DNA of 64,000 nt from Struthio camelus (Eukaryota > Chordata > Aves > Struthioniformes > Struthionidae): contig NC_090943.1 of assembly GCF_040807025.1 (NCBI RefSeq), positions 20,551,213-20,615,212 on the forward strand. The letters run 5' to 3'. Both the position numbers and the translations under genes were made by a program. The notes beneath the pieces are model-generated. The model was not told where the DNA came from. It ran no database searches and was given only the letters and a program-made list of their open reading frames with translations. The stretch's first letter is position 1. The number at the start of each line of letters is the position of its first letter. Of the stretch, positions 22,807 through 36,290 are shown one piece after another.

Positions 22807-24578
22807 AGCACCTGGGGCAATTGCACTTGCTCCTCTTCAAAGCCAGCATTCGCTCTTGCTTTACTTACTATCAGCTGCTCCAGGAATTCACAATTTTGCC
22901 TTTGAATTACAACATAATGGCTTTATATACAGTTTCCTAACCCACGGTGATTCAAATACCAAATCCAGTAGCAGAGTCAGGCCTTGCTTTTTGAAGGGAG
23001 TTTTCCAAGAGAAGACCAGTTGCTCAGATCGGTATTCCCCCTCTGCCCACAACTGCTTGCCCACGCAGTTGCCACCTCCTCTTCCCCATCACCAGCCTAT
23101 ATTTTTTCCAGAAGCAGCACTATTCTGCTCAGGGCTGAAACACTGACTTGTCCCTATGTGTTTCTCATTACAGACTAAGCGTCATGCATGGCAACAGCCA
23201 CTCTCTTCACACTTCTCTTTACACTGTTTGTTTTTAAGAGTGAGTGAATAATCCTCCTGCAGCTATTCAGAGTGTTACATAAACAGCTGCAATAAATACA
23301 ACCCAAAATTAAAAAACTTTTGCTTTCAGGATTACCCAGCTGTTTAGGGTTAAGAGGGAGTATTCCCTCTGGACAAGCTATTACATAACTGTCCACATCT
23401 GGGGCTGTGACCATCTCCTCCGTGTGCTGTACAGCCACTGCCCGAAAACAGCACCAGGACTGGACACAGCCCTTGTCTGACCCAACCTCATCTTCATTCC
23501 CTTGTTAGCTCAAATGTTCTTCAAAGCTGCTTAAGCTTAAAGAAATGCTCCGTTGTATCACATCCCGTCCTGGTTATCCGACACTTGCAGGATTGCAATA
23601 GGAAAGGATTTCCAGATACACCTTACATTAGACCACGTCTTTTGTCAATGCACACCACTAAGTTTTTTGTGATGCCAGATGCACTTCTACCAGGGCAAGG
23701 TAAGATTTGCTCTTATCTGCTGCTAGAAAATCAAACTCATGCTCTCAGACGGTGTTTAGCAGGCTATGATGTGGGGCTTGTGCGAATCCCTGCTCTTTTA
23801 AAGGTCTGTTACCATAAAACTCATGGCAACTCTGACCACAAGAACACAAAAGTTTTCCTTGCGCTCAGGAAGAACAAGGCTGGACAGGTTACAGGGACAG
23901 CACAAAGAGAGAACAATTTCTACCATCTCTCCCATATTTGTGAGAGAACCATCCATCTCCATCTTCAAAATGGAAAATAAAAAAGGAGAAACATAGGCAA
24001 TAGAAATCATCAGGGAGCGTGGCAAGTGCACAGGCTATGGAAGGCAAATCCCACCCTCACCCCCACTAGCTGGCGTCTTTGAGGAGAGGCTGTAATGGGC
24101 TTTGCTCAGAGTAAATGCCACAAGACTCAGCAAAACATAACACTTTAGAGCTGGGTTTCCTTTTTTCTCTGTTGAACAATTTTATTTCCCCAGTCCAAAA
24201 GGATTGTTGGGGAGGAACTTTTGGAGGAAAACCTCCGAGGGAAAGACTTTGCTCCAATAACGTCTTCCTTGGCTGAGTTCTTCTAGCATGCTTAAAGAGT
24301 AAGGACCAAACAGAAAAGTACAATTCACTGGGTCTGAGCCTGGTCATGCATCAAACATGCTACCTTACAAAACCTTCTTTGGTGCCAAAGGGCTCAGTGC
24401 TTATGTAAATAAGATGGAAGTCTTCCATATGAGATGCTAAAATCGCCAGCCCTTCTACTGAACTGAACCGTTCTCCACCAGGTACAGCCAGACTAAAATC
24501 CATTCTCCCAGCCAGGGGTCTTTATACTTGCACCAAAAAAAAAATCCAACACGCCTTAAAAAAATCGTAAATAATAAT

Positions 24579-24596
24579 GGCTGCCTTGAGGCAGCC
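24579..24596. repeat. Perfect 7-bp hairpin
   Basis: GGCTGCC, loop TTGA, GGCAGCC. It sits in A/T-rich sequence of unknown function. Confidence 0.85.
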
Positions 24597-25669
24597 TTTG
24601 TATTCAAATAAGCAAATTGTCTTTAGTGGAAGCTACTGGTAACTCGCCACTTGCAAAAATCAGGACATTATCACATGCAAAGGCACAAAGGGAGATGAAG
24701 GAACCCAATTTCTAGCCAATGTTTTAAGGACATTCCGCATATTTTTCACTGAACAATCTTGATAACAAAGGTGAGCTGGAGTCAGGACAAGAAAGAAGTA
24801 TTTATAGAGTCATCTGCAAAATTGTATAAAGTGTGTAATTTAACTTTGTTTTGTGTTTCTCAGAGAAAAAAAAAAAAGATTATTAATCAGACGCTGTACG
24901 GAAACCAACTAAGACAATGCATTCTGGCAATGTAATCTATCTGGGTTCTGTAGCAGAGCCAGCAAAGGACTCCGCAAACTTATTGCCAAAATGTCTTATG
25001 TATTATACTACTAGGGTAGGTGGTCTCTCTTTCCATATGTTGCTCAGTTTTCTAGTCTACAACAAAGACTGTAGTGTGTTGAAATTTTCTTCTTGAGCTG
25101 TAGAAGAGTTGGGTGGCATGTGAGATATTTAATCGAGTATTAAGGAAAAGCTCTGTTGTTCTCTTAACTTATTTATGCGACTACTACAGGATTCATTATG
25201 CAGAACAGAAGGCAAATGTCTCAGTCTCAACAAATTTCCCCTTAAATCTACTGGCAGTACACTGTGCAAAATCGTATTCTGGAAATGGATTAGTTAACTA
25301 TATATGTGAACTACAAAGTTCTTTTCTATTATTGTGTTCAGCACTAAGATGTTGTCACAGCTCACTGCACCCATCTGGTATTTATTTTCACTGACTTTTT
25401 CTATTCATGCTGCACATTATCCATGTTAAATTTGTTAATAGCCAGTAACCTCACTGAACAGTGCCAGAACTGTAAAATTATTTTGCAAGGTTCAACAGAA
25501 TTTATATTAAACCTGTATGTCAATAAACATCCAAGCGGCAATAACTTGTCAGTGCTAAAGACGTGCCGAGAACAAAATGCTGGATATGAAAATACTCCTC
25601 CCAGATGCTCTACAAGTTTGTGTAAACAAGCCATAGGGCATCATTTTGCAGTTAAATAAAACGCTCATG

Positions 25670-26305
25670 TCCCACATCTTGAGTGGGGCCTGCAGCTGAG
25701 GTCTCCACAGGTCCAGAAGGATGTGCTGGACCTACAGAGGGCAACTAAAGTGATCCAGGGGATAGAGCAGGTGCCATGAAGGGGAAACTAGAAAGGCTGC
25801 AACACCACAACTTGGAGATGGGTAGGCTGAAGCCCCCAGGATACAATCAAGGTTTATCCACTGCCTTCATGATTTTATATAGGGAATGCAGGGCTGGTAT
25901 TTGGCAAATTGCAAATATTAGAACTAGGGGGTGCCCACTAGAGCTGGCTGGAGATCGGTTTAAAACAAATCAAGGAAAGCATTCCTTCATGCAGTGGGGA
26001 GTGAGCTTCTGGACCTGGCTGCCACAGGAGGCTGGGCAAGCAAATGGTATTAGTAGGTTCAAAATGGCACTAGAGAATGGACAACAGGGCCAAAATAGAT
26101 ATGAAAAGCAACAGGCTGGGAGAGTCCTTCTAACATCGCATATCCAACAGCTGGGGATGTTGGGGAGTGCTAACAGATAGCAGAAACTGGCCAGGTTTCT
26201 GTGCTCCCTTAAAGAGCATCTCCCATTGCCTCTGTCAGAGACAGGCCGCTAAGATGGCTGGACCATTGCTCTGACCAAATAGGGCACTTCTCATGTTTTT
26301 ATATT
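25670..26305 (+). mobile_element. CR1 LINE 3' segment, older subfamily
   Basis: It shows the older CR1 3' landmarks on +. There is a GAACTAGGGGGTGCCCACTA block, then GGTTTAAAACAAATCAAGGA, then a GGCTGGACCATTGCTCTGAC / AATAGGGCACTTCTCATGTT end. It lacks ATTCTGTG tail repeats, as expected for this lineage. Confidence 0.8.
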
Positions 26306-26434
26306 CTTAAATATCTGGGTAAGAATTTTGCCAGTGACTCATGTCTAGTTAATGAGGTAAATCCAAGGTTTGGATGCGACAGCTTCCTTTCCCCTTTAAC
26401 TTTGAAGAAGTTCATACTTGGATTTGAATGTTAA

Positions 26435-27030
26435 ATTGTGAAAAAATAGGGCTGGAAGGAAACCTCATCATCCTGCTGCCATGAAACACACTCAGTTCTA
26501 CCTATAGCATTCTTGATCATTGTTGGTGTCACTCATTTTCTCCAATGATGGGGACCTTACATACTCCTCAGGCAGCCTCTTCAACGCTTCACTTTCCTTA
26601 CTATTAGGAAGTTTCCCCTACTACTTAACCTGAATCTTCCTGGTTGCAGTTTAAAATTTCTTCTTGTCCTTATCCTTTTTAACCAGATATTTATGTACTT
26701 AAAAACTGTTTGCCTTGTCCTTCCTCAGCCTTCTCTTCTTCATGCCAAACAAAACCAACTCTTTTTTTTTTTTCCTCCAGAGATCATGTTTTCTACAGCT
26801 CTGGTCGTTATCACGGCTGTCCTCTTGACTCCATCCAGTCTGTTCAGTTTTCCTTAAAGTTAAGTTTTAGGATTTCTAAATCAGAGCTCATCAGTGCTGA
26901 GCAGAACAGATTACTTCATGTATCCTGTAGATATTCCTGTTCAATCATCCCATTACAACGTTTGCCTTTTTTTGCTACAGGGTCACATTCTGACCATACT
27001 GAACTTGAAACTCAGTACATCTACAGCAAA
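26435..27030 (-). mobile_element. Old CR1 LINE 3' segment
   Basis: On + it begins GGGCTGGAAGGAAACCTCAT and later has CTCCTCAGGCAGCCTCTTCA and CTTGACTCCATCCAG blocks. These follow the order of the reverse-complemented CR1 3' region. It is strongly eroded. Confidence 0.7.
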
Positions 27031-28019
27031 TGGCAGGCAGTCAGAATCCTTACCGCAAAACTCATTCCTACATAGCTACCCACTCCCGCAAGAAAACTGT
27101 GGTTGTGCAGAATCACAGATCTTTTGTGGACCTCTGAGGGTCTCATCCAAAGCATTGGTTGTATCTGTAGTTTACAGATTATGAAATTAGCAAGGACCAG
27201 AAAGATCAAATAATCTCACTTCCCACTTAACGTGAGTTCAAGTATTTATCCAAGCAACTCTTGCATCATGCCCAGAGCTTGTACCTCAGCAGCCTTTTGG
27301 GAAGCAACTTAACGTTGCTTAAAGGTTTGAAGTGGCAGAGAATCTAGCATGTTCATAATTAAAGTTGTTTCGGTGATTAGTTACCCTGAATGTTAAAATT
27401 TGACACCTGATTTTTAATTTGGCTTTTTCCAGCTTCAGCTTCCAACTTGTGGGACTCGTTGGGACTTGTTTTCTGAAGCTGAAAGGACTCCTACCCTCAG
27501 AAACCTCAGGCATGTCTTGATCTTCCTTTGATAATCTGTACCTCTGTAAAACATTTTTAAGTTTTGAATGGTAAAATCATTCATCTTGTGCTCAACTTCT
27601 TTGTGGTTCTTTTCAGAGCTCTCTGTAATGCTAAACTTTTAAGTGCAAAACTGGGACATAGTACACCAGTTATAGATACAGTGTAGTATATAGATACTCC
27701 CATCTCTGCCAAAAGCAAGGTGTATTCTTGCTCTCCTCCTCTCGAGATATGTTTCTCTCCAGAGAACAAACTCACTCTCTTGGTTCCAGCACCCAGGATT
27801 CATGTTCATCTGGTTACCCACCGTGCCACCTGCAATATCAGCGCTTTTGAGATGCAATCCTGTAAGCAGGACCTGCCCTCTTTCTCAGAGATGTTCTCAC
27901 AGGTAGGATCAAGAACATAGAAATCTAAAATGAAATCATTTTATTAAGTAGAAAAAGTAAGTTCTCTTTTGCCGACAGGCAACTCCTTACCTTACACCAT
28001 ATACTACAGCAGAGCTTAC

Positions 28020-28200
28020 CTGAGACTTCTAACTTTTCCACTGTGTCTCCTTTTGGCAGGGTGGTTGGCTGGGGAGGCATCTCCAGGTTAGGAATTGACT
28101 TCATTATATTAGCCTGGGCCTCTTCCAAGAGCTTCTCAAATTCCTTTCCATTATAGTGATCAAGGTTTTGTCTTTTCTCTTCCCATTTCCTTTCTGCTTT
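28020..28200 (-). CDS. KIAA1217: KIAA1217 exon (KAERKWEEKRQNL)
   Basis: A 181-nt exon starting in phase 0 with KAERKWEEKRQNLDHYNGKE, then LLEEAQANIMKSIPNLEMPP, and ending one base into the next codon at TCTCAG|GTAAGC. It is a charged helical segment, likely coiled coil. The acceptor is CGTCTAG. This is one of the most family-conserved pieces in the gene. Confidence 0.94.
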
Positions 28201-28904
28201 CTAGACGAAAACAGTAAAGCATCTGTTCATCTTTCTGATTTCACTTACTTTTAAAAATCCATGTATAAACTTTATGGGTCAATGTGAAGAGAATCTTTCA
28301 GTCCTAGTCAGCAACTAAAGGAAATATATTAACACTGAAATTGTATACTTATTCTGGCCTCCAAACAGCGCAATCATAAAACAAACTGACAGTGCCCGCT
28401 GCTCGCTAAAGGAACAAAGGCAAAATTTAAATCAGGGTCACTGCCTTAATATCTTGTGCTGATGATTAAAGTGCATGTCTGTAATAGGACATGAGAGTTC
28501 AGCTGTGTGATCTGTTGATAGCTCTGTGTGAAATCACTGAAACTTCTCCCTCTCTCATTTTTACCTCTACAAAATGAGGGACATGGAGAATTAATGAATG
28601 ACTGAAATCGACCTGTGTAAGGGCTACCAAAGAACGATATGCTATTGTTTAAAAACAGACTATTTAAAAAAACTAAAAATTATTTCTTATATAAAGGTTA
28701 TTCAAAAAACCCACAGTGACCTATTTTGGTTACATTTTATTATATTATCGCATCTAAAACCGGGGTACTTTCAGAAGCGCTTTGTGAAATTAGGGGCTAA
28801 GCATATAAATAACACTTTTGAAAAATCCCACCTTCCTTCTCAAGAGTGAGACTGGGAGCTCAGACCCAAAGAGAAGACAACCGGTTGAGGAGAACACATC
28901 ATAC
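28201..28904 (-). other. KIAA1217: KIAA1217 intron (704 nt)
   Basis: It contains a MIR-like relic at about 28511-28610 and no exon. Confidence 0.8.
28511..28610 (-). mobile_element. MIR-like SINE relic
   Basis: It shows AAATCACTGAAACTTCTCCC followed by CTCTACAAAATGAGGGACAT, matching the order of a reverse-complemented MIR. It is short and weak. Confidence 0.5.
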
Positions 28905-29394
28905 CTCAATCGATACAGCTCGGTTTCTGGTACTCGCACTGTGAATTTCCTCGATGAAAAGGCTTTGCATGGTGGCACCATTGACAGAGACATGCGGCAC
29001 CGGAGCGGCTTGCGTGAGCTGGACTCCTGCTGCCGGCTCCTGCAGGGTGGCTATGGGATGGCTGCTCACCGGCACACCTTCGTTGTGGCTGGCTGTGGAA
29101 GGAGAACCCTGGCTGTGGTTGACCAGGGCTGACGAGTGCTGGGACTGGTGGATGACAACGGGAGAGCTCTGCACGTGATGGACCGTCATGCTTGAGAAGG
29201 GGACAACTTCCGACTTGACCGATGACATTTGGGACTCTGCTGTGATTCCAGTGAGGTTTTGCTGTGTGTGTCCTTGGGCATGCTTGATCTCCTCCTGGTT
29301 TTTCAGCGCTTCAGCTGTGGTGGCCTTTTCCACAGTGGAGTACTGCACAGCTTGGGAGGGATCCACACCCCTCAGCAGTCCGTCTGTAACATGT
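28905..29394 (-). CDS. KIAA1217: KIAA1217 490-nt exon
   Basis: It begins with one base completing Arg, then HVTDGLLRGVDPSQAVQYST. A Ser/Gln/His/Val-rich linker follows (HHVQSSPVVIHQSQHSSALV), and the exon ends MQSLFIEEIHSASTRNRAVS IE at donor GAG|GTATGA. The acceptor is TGGGCAG. The linker looks disordered and fast-evolving, while both ends are family-conserved. Confidence 0.93.
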
Positions 29395-31282
29395 CTGCCC
29401 AGCCAAATTGAACACAACAGCATGGCACATCGTTAGCACATGGATCAGTCACGAGCAATACTTAACAACAACGGTCCCTCCTCAAGCTTTTGCAAGGGAA
29501 AAATACCTACATCAGAAATGTCAAAATAGTATTTTTCTTCCTGATGCACTCAGTGGTGTGATTTTATAGCTTCCTCTCATGAGTCGGGGATTCAGATTTT
29601 TAAAGAGAACACTCTAATTAGGATGTTTTTGCCTTCTAAAATGTTTACAAAGCTTCAGAAATGTACTGGCACTTTTTGACCAACCAGTAAGTTAGGGTGG
29701 ATTGATTTTAGAGGCAGAATGGAAATCAATTAAATTTATTTTTCCCCATAAAACCTAAATTAAAAAGGGACTCCTGGATTATCTGCCTGGAAATGGATAG
29801 TCATACAGAATCTGAGGCAGCAGTTTAGAAAGTTGCCAAAACAAAACACTCAAATGATGCTTCATGAAGGTCTGGTCTGTCAAAAGTTCAGGGCAGAATG
29901 AGCTGAGAATGTAAAGCAATTCAACCATTTCTGGCAACTAGCTGTGAAATGGCTGAGCTTCAACACCTAGCTATCCATCAAATGTCATCAGTTTCTCCGT
30001 TACTCAGTCATACTTTATGAGGTTTAATATGTAATCTGGCTTCAAAAATACCGTTAGTAAAACTTTGACATGCATAGCTCACTGTTTATTCCCAAATGGG
30101 ATGAGGCAGGAAATAACTGCAGTCATTTTTAAGCAAAGGAAACTAATGTGGAAGTATGTAGATGGGCAGCTCTTAGAAGATCTGTTACATAAAGCATTTT
30201 ATCCCTTTGCCAATACTGGCAAAACCATTTTACAATGCTCCAGGACACATGGGAAGAATGACAACCCTAGATTCCTTAAAACAATGGCAGCAACAGTATC
30301 CTTGTGACTTTATTTTCCTTACAATTTAAGTAAAATTGAGAACAATCACCACCACTGACGGTTTGGCCTGATTCACTCACAGTTTTCAGTAGGAATTAAA
30401 TCCAGTGCCTATTGCCTCATAGAAATCAGCATTTGTTTGCTGCTTATATATTCTGACAAACACAACTAAACACTGGCACTTAAGGGACACAAATTTTATC
30501 TAATACTTCAGCTTTAGATAAAGTATCTTAACTGCAAAGTACAGAATAAAGAATTCATGGGAACTCACAAGCGTTTTGAAAAATATCTCCTATTTCTTGC
30601 AAAAGGTTCTGGGATATCTGTATCCATTCAGAATACTTTCTGTGTTACTTCTTTTATTTTTGGGGATGTATGTTTCAGTGTCAGATAATATCTCTATTAC
30701 ATTAGATTATTGTAAATGTCTGCAGTTAATTGGCTCAGATATGACATTGATGCTACTCTGTGAGCTTTTGCGTCCAGGCATTATGCGTCCATCTAAACCT
30801 GAGAAAAAACACTTCTTTACTGTGAGGGTGACAGAGCGTTGGAACAGGTTGCCCAGAGAGGTTGTGGGGTCTCCTTCGCTGGAGATATTCAAAACCCGCC
30901 TGGATGTGATCCTGGGAAATATGCTCTAGAGGACCCTGCTTGAGCAGGGCGGTTGGACTAGATGATCTCCAGAGGTCCCTTCCAACCTCAACCATTCTGT
31001 GATTCTGTATCTCCCAAATTTGGAAGTGTTCAGAGGGAGCTAGATTCAGTCATAGCATCTAGACAACTGAGGCTGTTGATCATAGCAGAACCACTGCACT
31101 GAGCACAGGAAAGGTTAATCTGGTTTCCCTTCAGGAGGCTCTGGGAAGAATTTATATAATACTGCAAACAAGTCTGTATTTCTCAAAACCACATGACCCT
31201 GGGGACAGTGAGAGAACCCAAACCCAAAAGCTCTTCCAGGCCTGCTTGAGGAAACTCCTTAGTTTCAAAGAAACAAATTCAC
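29395..31282 (-). other. KIAA1217: KIAA1217 intron (1.9 kb)
   Basis: It contains a CR1 3' end on + at 30798-31008. The remainder is A/T-rich with nothing recognised. Confidence 0.8.
30798..31008 (+). mobile_element. CR1 LINE 3' end (young type)
   Basis: It encodes a recognisable terminal CR1 ORF2 piece ([20 protein letters not shown]), then the CR1 3' end (TGATCTCCAGAGGTCCCTTC) and ATTCTGTG tail units ending near 31008. It is 5'-truncated, as is usual for CR1. Confidence 0.93.
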
Positions 31283-31430
31283 CTCCGGAGCATGGTAAGG
31301 ATGTCTGTCATGCTGCGCACACGCTTCAGCAAGCTGTCTAGCTTGTGTGGTTCTTCCTTGAGGAACCTCACGGCTTCCACCTCAATGCGGAGGATTGCAC
31401 GCATTTTATTCTGCAGTGTCGGGAACTCTC
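31283..31430 (-). CDS. KIAA1217: KIAA1217 exon (coiled coil)
   Basis: A 148-nt exon reading EFPTLQNKMRAILRIEVEAV then KEEPHKLDSLLKRVRSMTDI and LTMLR. It starts with two bases and ends with two bases of split codons that match both neighbours (Gly and Arg). The product is helical and probably coiled coil. Acceptor TTTGCAG; donor CGGAG|GTGAAT. Confidence 0.95.
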
Positions 31431-31679
31431 CTGCAAAGACAATGACTGTGAAGCTCAAGCGGAAATTATAAAAGCCCCAGGAAGAAACAAACTAGCAATG
31501 GGGCGAATGTTAAATAGTTGAGTGCTTGCCTCTCTCCAGGAGTCAAGCAACAAGCCCCTTAATCCTAATTTTAAATATTTTTGGAAGTGAAAATTAATGT
31601 CCTCAGGTCAAAGGCAAAACTCTTCTCAACCATAATGGTTAAAACAGAAGAACCGCAAGGACAAAGGAAAAGTACATAC
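31431..31679 (-). other. KIAA1217: KIAA1217 intron (249 nt)
   Basis: A very short intron with canonical borders and no repeats. Confidence 0.9.
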
Positions 31680-31810
31680 CTTTGAGGGTGGCAACAGCTT
31701 CTCCTACTTGACGCAAAAGAAAGGCTCCATCTTCAACATCTTTCAGTGTAACTGTCTTGTTGGTGGCTGTGGAGTCCCTCTTCAGGTCTTCAACAAATCC
31801 CTCCAGCTCA
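31680..31810 (-). CDS. KIAA1217: KIAA1217 exon (coiled coil)
   Basis: A 131-nt exon. One base completes a Cys codon from the preceding exon, then it reads ELEGFVEDLKRDSTATNKTV and DVEDGAFLLRQVGEAVATLK. It ends one base into a Gly codon at AAAG|GTATGT. The acceptor is TTTTACCAG. This segment is strongly conserved across SKT/SRCIN1 proteins as I know them. Confidence 0.95.
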
Positions 31811-33087
31811 CTGGTAAAACAGAAAGGTGGAAATGAAACTTCAGCAGGACTTTAACATTATAATCAAGTATATGGAAACTAAATAAAAGCAGAAATCTCA
31901 CTTGTGGCTTCTTTAAAACTGATACCACAGGGTGAAAAGAACGGATAGGGTTAGCCAAGGGGATGTGAGGATGCCAGACACTCATGCTCACAGCAGAGGA
32001 CCACTTGCAGCTGCCCAAAGGCATTGATTTCTCTGACATGCAGCAGATGTGCAGACCATATTGGCCTCAGCTGTGCTGCAAGGGTCAGGTCAGGTAGTGA
32101 AGCACATCCAACAGCCAGCCCCTGGGGATGCAAAGCCAAGAAGGGGACATCCACGTTGCACTGCCACATTTAGCTTTGCACCTTATATTTTCTCACTGTC
32201 AGTGATATATAAAGGAATGCACAGCAGCAGAGTGACAGATCAAAAACTGGCACTAACAACCCCTTGATGCAAGCCTGTTGATCTAGCTGGCCCTGCAAGC
32301 AGAATGCAGGGTCCTGTTTCCATGAACAGCTCCAGTGAAACAGCAAGTGATAGTATTGCGTGCAGTTCTTGGACAGCTTCTGGACTCAAGAATGAAGTGT
32401 TCCCGGTGTTTTCTCCAGCCTGCGCTGCTCTTGCTTCCTCAGGCTCCATCTAGTGCTTTTTCATCACCTTTTCTTTGTTTTTCCCTTGCTTCATATACAT
32501 TTTCCCAATCCTCCAGGCACATGCACTTGATCTTTGAGGGGGGGGGAGGTCCACATGCTTCCATTTAGGGGTGAAATCACATTGCTTTAGCTAAAGCTTC
32601 CACATACGAGCTTAAAAAAATCTCTCAAAAACACCTGAAGTACATTATGCCCAACTAGAGAAAAAAAGAACCACCACTCTGAATACCTCAAAAGAACCAT
32701 CCCTTGAATATTTGTTCTAAAAGAAATCTGCCTCTATTAAGATATTCAATTTACTAACAAATAGCTGAATTGCACATTAGAAAACAATGCAAAACATTTA
32801 CTGAACTGACACATCAACTACTTATTTTAAACTAATTTTGGGCCTTGTTTCTTGCATCCACTCAGGTAGCAGTTTCGCGACTGCTGTAAGAGAACCAAGG
32901 TATGGGCTGACTGCAGAAAAGGGGTAGGGGAAAACTGCCTTTCAAACCAGCTGCAGATCTTGCATTTCCATATGTTTCCCTTGTGCCAGCAGTGCCACAA
33001 GGCACAAGGGAAATGGCAAAAAAAGATTTATTTTCAGTCATGTGACTATCTGGATCCATCTCGATGGATAGGCAACATGATGCAATA

Positions 33088-33131
33088 TGCATCATATTTA
33101 TATCATATATTTATATCATATATATGCATAT
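33088..33131. repeat. A/T-rich imperfect tandem repeat
   Basis: Overlapping copies of an ATATCATATATTT-like unit, partly palindromic. Confidence 0.75.
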
Positions 33132-33350
33132 AGCAACAGGCAATAAACATGAAAAAAAATCTATTGCAGCACCAGTATGCATTCAGGTCAATTTAAAGTG
33201 AAAACATAGTTGCATAGAACAAATATAACAATATAAAAGTATTTCTGGTACACGTGCAAACAGAAATCGTATCAGAACCTGCACATCCAATTCATGCAGC
33301 AAAGAGTTCATTCAGTCCAAAGACTAAGAACTTAGAATTCTAACATAATT

Positions 33351-33388
33351 TTGAATTGAGAATCACAAATTGAATTGAGAATCATTTG
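33351..33388. repeat. 19-bp tandem duplication
   Basis: TTGAATTGAGAATCA appears at 33351 and again at 33370, with divergence only at the unit ends. Confidence 0.85.
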
Positions 33389-34189
33389 TGCTTCTGAAAC
33401 GACCACAAACAGAAGTGGAGATAAATGATTATGCTCCTATTTTAGGACCACTCCTCTCAAAGACACTACCTTGAGAAAGTCTGTGAAAAATCACAATTCC
33501 CACTAGCCCAAGAGTACTTGTAAGAAACTATCTAAGGGACCACACGATGGCAGCAACAGAACGTTACTTGGGATATTTTTCCAGTCAAAAAGGCTGCAAT
33601 AATGCAGGCATCTGCTGTCCCTGCATCTGCCTTTGCAATAAAGGAGGACATAGGCAGACATAATCTAGGAAGCAGCTGGAAAAGGAGGGTGCACCCCTTC
33701 TTTTGTAGATCACCACTGGAAAAGCAGATTCTCAGATATCCGCATCCCCCAGAAAACACAAAGGTTAAGGCAGAACCTTGAATTGGCTCAAGGGTGGAAA
33801 GAAGAGACAGGAACAAACAATGTGAGAATGTTTTGGTAGGTTTATGACATTGTCATAAATACAGGGATAAAATAGAGACTTCCAGCTAGCAGACAATGTT
33901 GTCTTTCTTTCCTTTTTGTTCTGTCAGCAGACTTGGAAGGGGGTAACTATAAAACCTTTGATTCCATACAGTGATGCTATCAAACTAGACAGCTGATTCT
34001 GAAATTACTCAGGGGATACCATAATATACTGCCTCCTGCTGCTAACCACAAGAGAAGAGAAACTTCAGTCCTCAGGACCCAAAGATTTACACAGATCCAG
34101 CCGTCTCCAGTGTTTCTTTTCTGCAACTGGGGAAATAACACAGCTTTAAAGATTGGAATCAGCAAACTCAATTAAAAAAGACGCTCACT

Positions 34190-35720
34190 TTCATGCAGTT
34201 TTAGAAAGATAATACACGATAAATGGATTTTTTGCACCTATGTTTACCACAGAGGAGCTGAGGCGAACTCTTATGCTGAGATTTTTCTTTAGGCAAAAAG
34301 CACCAGAGGCTCCATCTCAGATTGCACTATCAGTAAAATAGGTTACAAAATAAACTGACAAAATTAATAGCAACAAATCACCTGCGCCAGAGGGTATTGA
34401 CCCGGGAGTTCAAAAGCAACTCAAGGATGAAACAGTTGAACTATTAACATCTAACTTCTTGATTAAAATTGTTTTGGCACCAGAGCAGCAGAAAGTCTCA
34501 TAAATGATACAAATGATTTCTTTTTTAAAGGGGTAGAGCTCTCCAGGGAACTGTAAACTGGTGAGTAATTGGTGTAACAGGTAGATACCTAATAACAAAC
34601 GGCATTAGTGGACATAGGGATAAATGTGCTGTATTGCGGAGGAAGTAATGCCATTTGTGTAAGGAGAAGGCAGGTCTCACAAATATACAAGGTCTTTTGA
34701 AGGAGTCAACAAAAGCGTGGGGACAAGATATAGTCCAAAGGGCTTTCAACAAGGTATCTGAGTAAAAGCTTTTAAAGAAAGAAAAGTTGCCATGGGACAA
34801 GAGGCAAAATTCTCTCATGGATAAAATACTAGATGTAAAGGGAAGCTTTAAAATGGACCGCTTACTCAATGAAGGGAGTTTGCTGGTCAGGGGGATCTGT
34901 GCTAGGACTGGTGCTATTCAACATATTATAAATGATGCAGAGGAGAGGATGAATAGAGTAGTAAAAAAATCTCCAAAGGATATTAAATTATTCAAGGGAA
35001 TGAAAATGAAAGCAGAATGCAGAGCGCTGCACATGGACTATCTGATACCAATTGAACAGGAAAAAACCCAAAGATTAAATTCACTGCTAATAAATGCAAA
35101 TTAATGCTTATGAGAAAAAAACAACAACAATAAAAAAAGAAACCAAAAAAAATCCCCAAATCAACAACAAACTACTCCAAAACCTAAGTTTTCATACACA
35201 GTAATGAACTTTCAACATATTATCAGCGCTTGTGAGTGAGATCTTGGCTTTGTAACGGAAAGCTCATGCGGAACATGAGGACAGAGAGACCATCACCTCA
35301 CCATGCATGAACTCATGGCATGCTCACAGCTAGAATAGCATGTGCAGGGCTCTCTTCTCTGCCCATTCCTGTCTCACAGGTATACACTACAGTTAGAAAG
35401 GGCACACAGAAAGACAACAGGATGATGAAATGTATGGGGTGGCTTCAACAAGAAGAACAGCTAAATAGACCAGAACTTTTCAGGCTGGAAAAGATATGAT
35501 CAGGAGAAGGTGTAGGGGAGAGTCTACACAACATCATGAGCATAGATAGGGTAAATATTCTGCCTTGCATAGTGTAAGAGCTTGGGGATCAGTTGTCAGA
35601 TGAAAGATTTAAAAACAAATAAAAAGAGGCTCTTTGCACCTGGAAAAGAATTACTCTACAGAATTCCTTGCCTCTGGATGCTACACACAACAAAGTTTAC
35701 ATAAATTAAGAAAAAAAACC
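34190..35720 (+). mobile_element. Old degenerate CR1 LINE, about 1.5 kb
   Basis: The order of degraded ORF2 landmarks runs on +. A CAGAGGGTATTGACCCGGGA segment comes first, then a frame including TGAIQHIINDAEERMNRVV (reverse transcriptase region, about 34900-35000). Later segments are AGAACTTTTCAGGCTGGAAA and GAGAGTCTACACAACATCAT. It has many stops and indels, and the borders are approximate. Confidence 0.65.
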
Positions 35721-36243
35721 CATAAGTTCATGCAAGGTAAACAACCCTCCCAGGGCTTTCATAAATGAGGACACCATCTCTGATTTGGAAAATCCCCGAG
35801 CCGCTGGCTGCTGAAAGCAAGGAGACACACTCTGTGCATGTTGCCATCTTCTTGTATTCTTTCCCAAGCATCTGCTACCAGACAGTCCCCAAGACTGTTA
35901 AAGGGGCTTTTGTTTTTACTGAGCTTGGTAATTTTTACAAAAGATATCTGAAATTTCTCTTAATAAAAATAAAAATTTTAAATTACTATGGACTATAACA
36001 GGCATCTATCAGGCAGATTGAGATGGTTATAATTTATATACTCTGCTTGCTTATAAAAACCCCTCTATTCAAGTGCTTGCAAAAATCTACAGTATATAGT
36101 ACTCACACCTGGAAAATGCTCCTCACCATATAAATACCTTCTTAGTCAATATATCATATTGTCATAATTTGCTCCTGGTCGGGAACATTTTAAGGCTAGT
36201 ATCTGCAACCCAGATACTGTCATACATGACACCTCTAATGGTG

Positions 36244-36290
36244 GCTAGATAGAAAAAAGATAGAAAAAGACTAGATAGAAAAAAGCTACC
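36244..36290. repeat. Short CTAGATAGAAAAA repeat
   Basis: Three imperfect units of (CTA)GATAGAAAAAAG in a row. Confidence 0.75.

Larger units (their letters stand above)
22182..28019 (-). other. KIAA1217: KIAA1217 intron (5.8 kb)
   Basis: It holds a (GGGCA)n G-rich tract (22774-22806), a perfect small hairpin (24579-24596), a CR1 3' copy on + (25670-26305) and an older CR1 on - (26435-27030). The remainder (about 22810-25670 and 27030-28019) shows nothing I can identify. Confidence 0.75.
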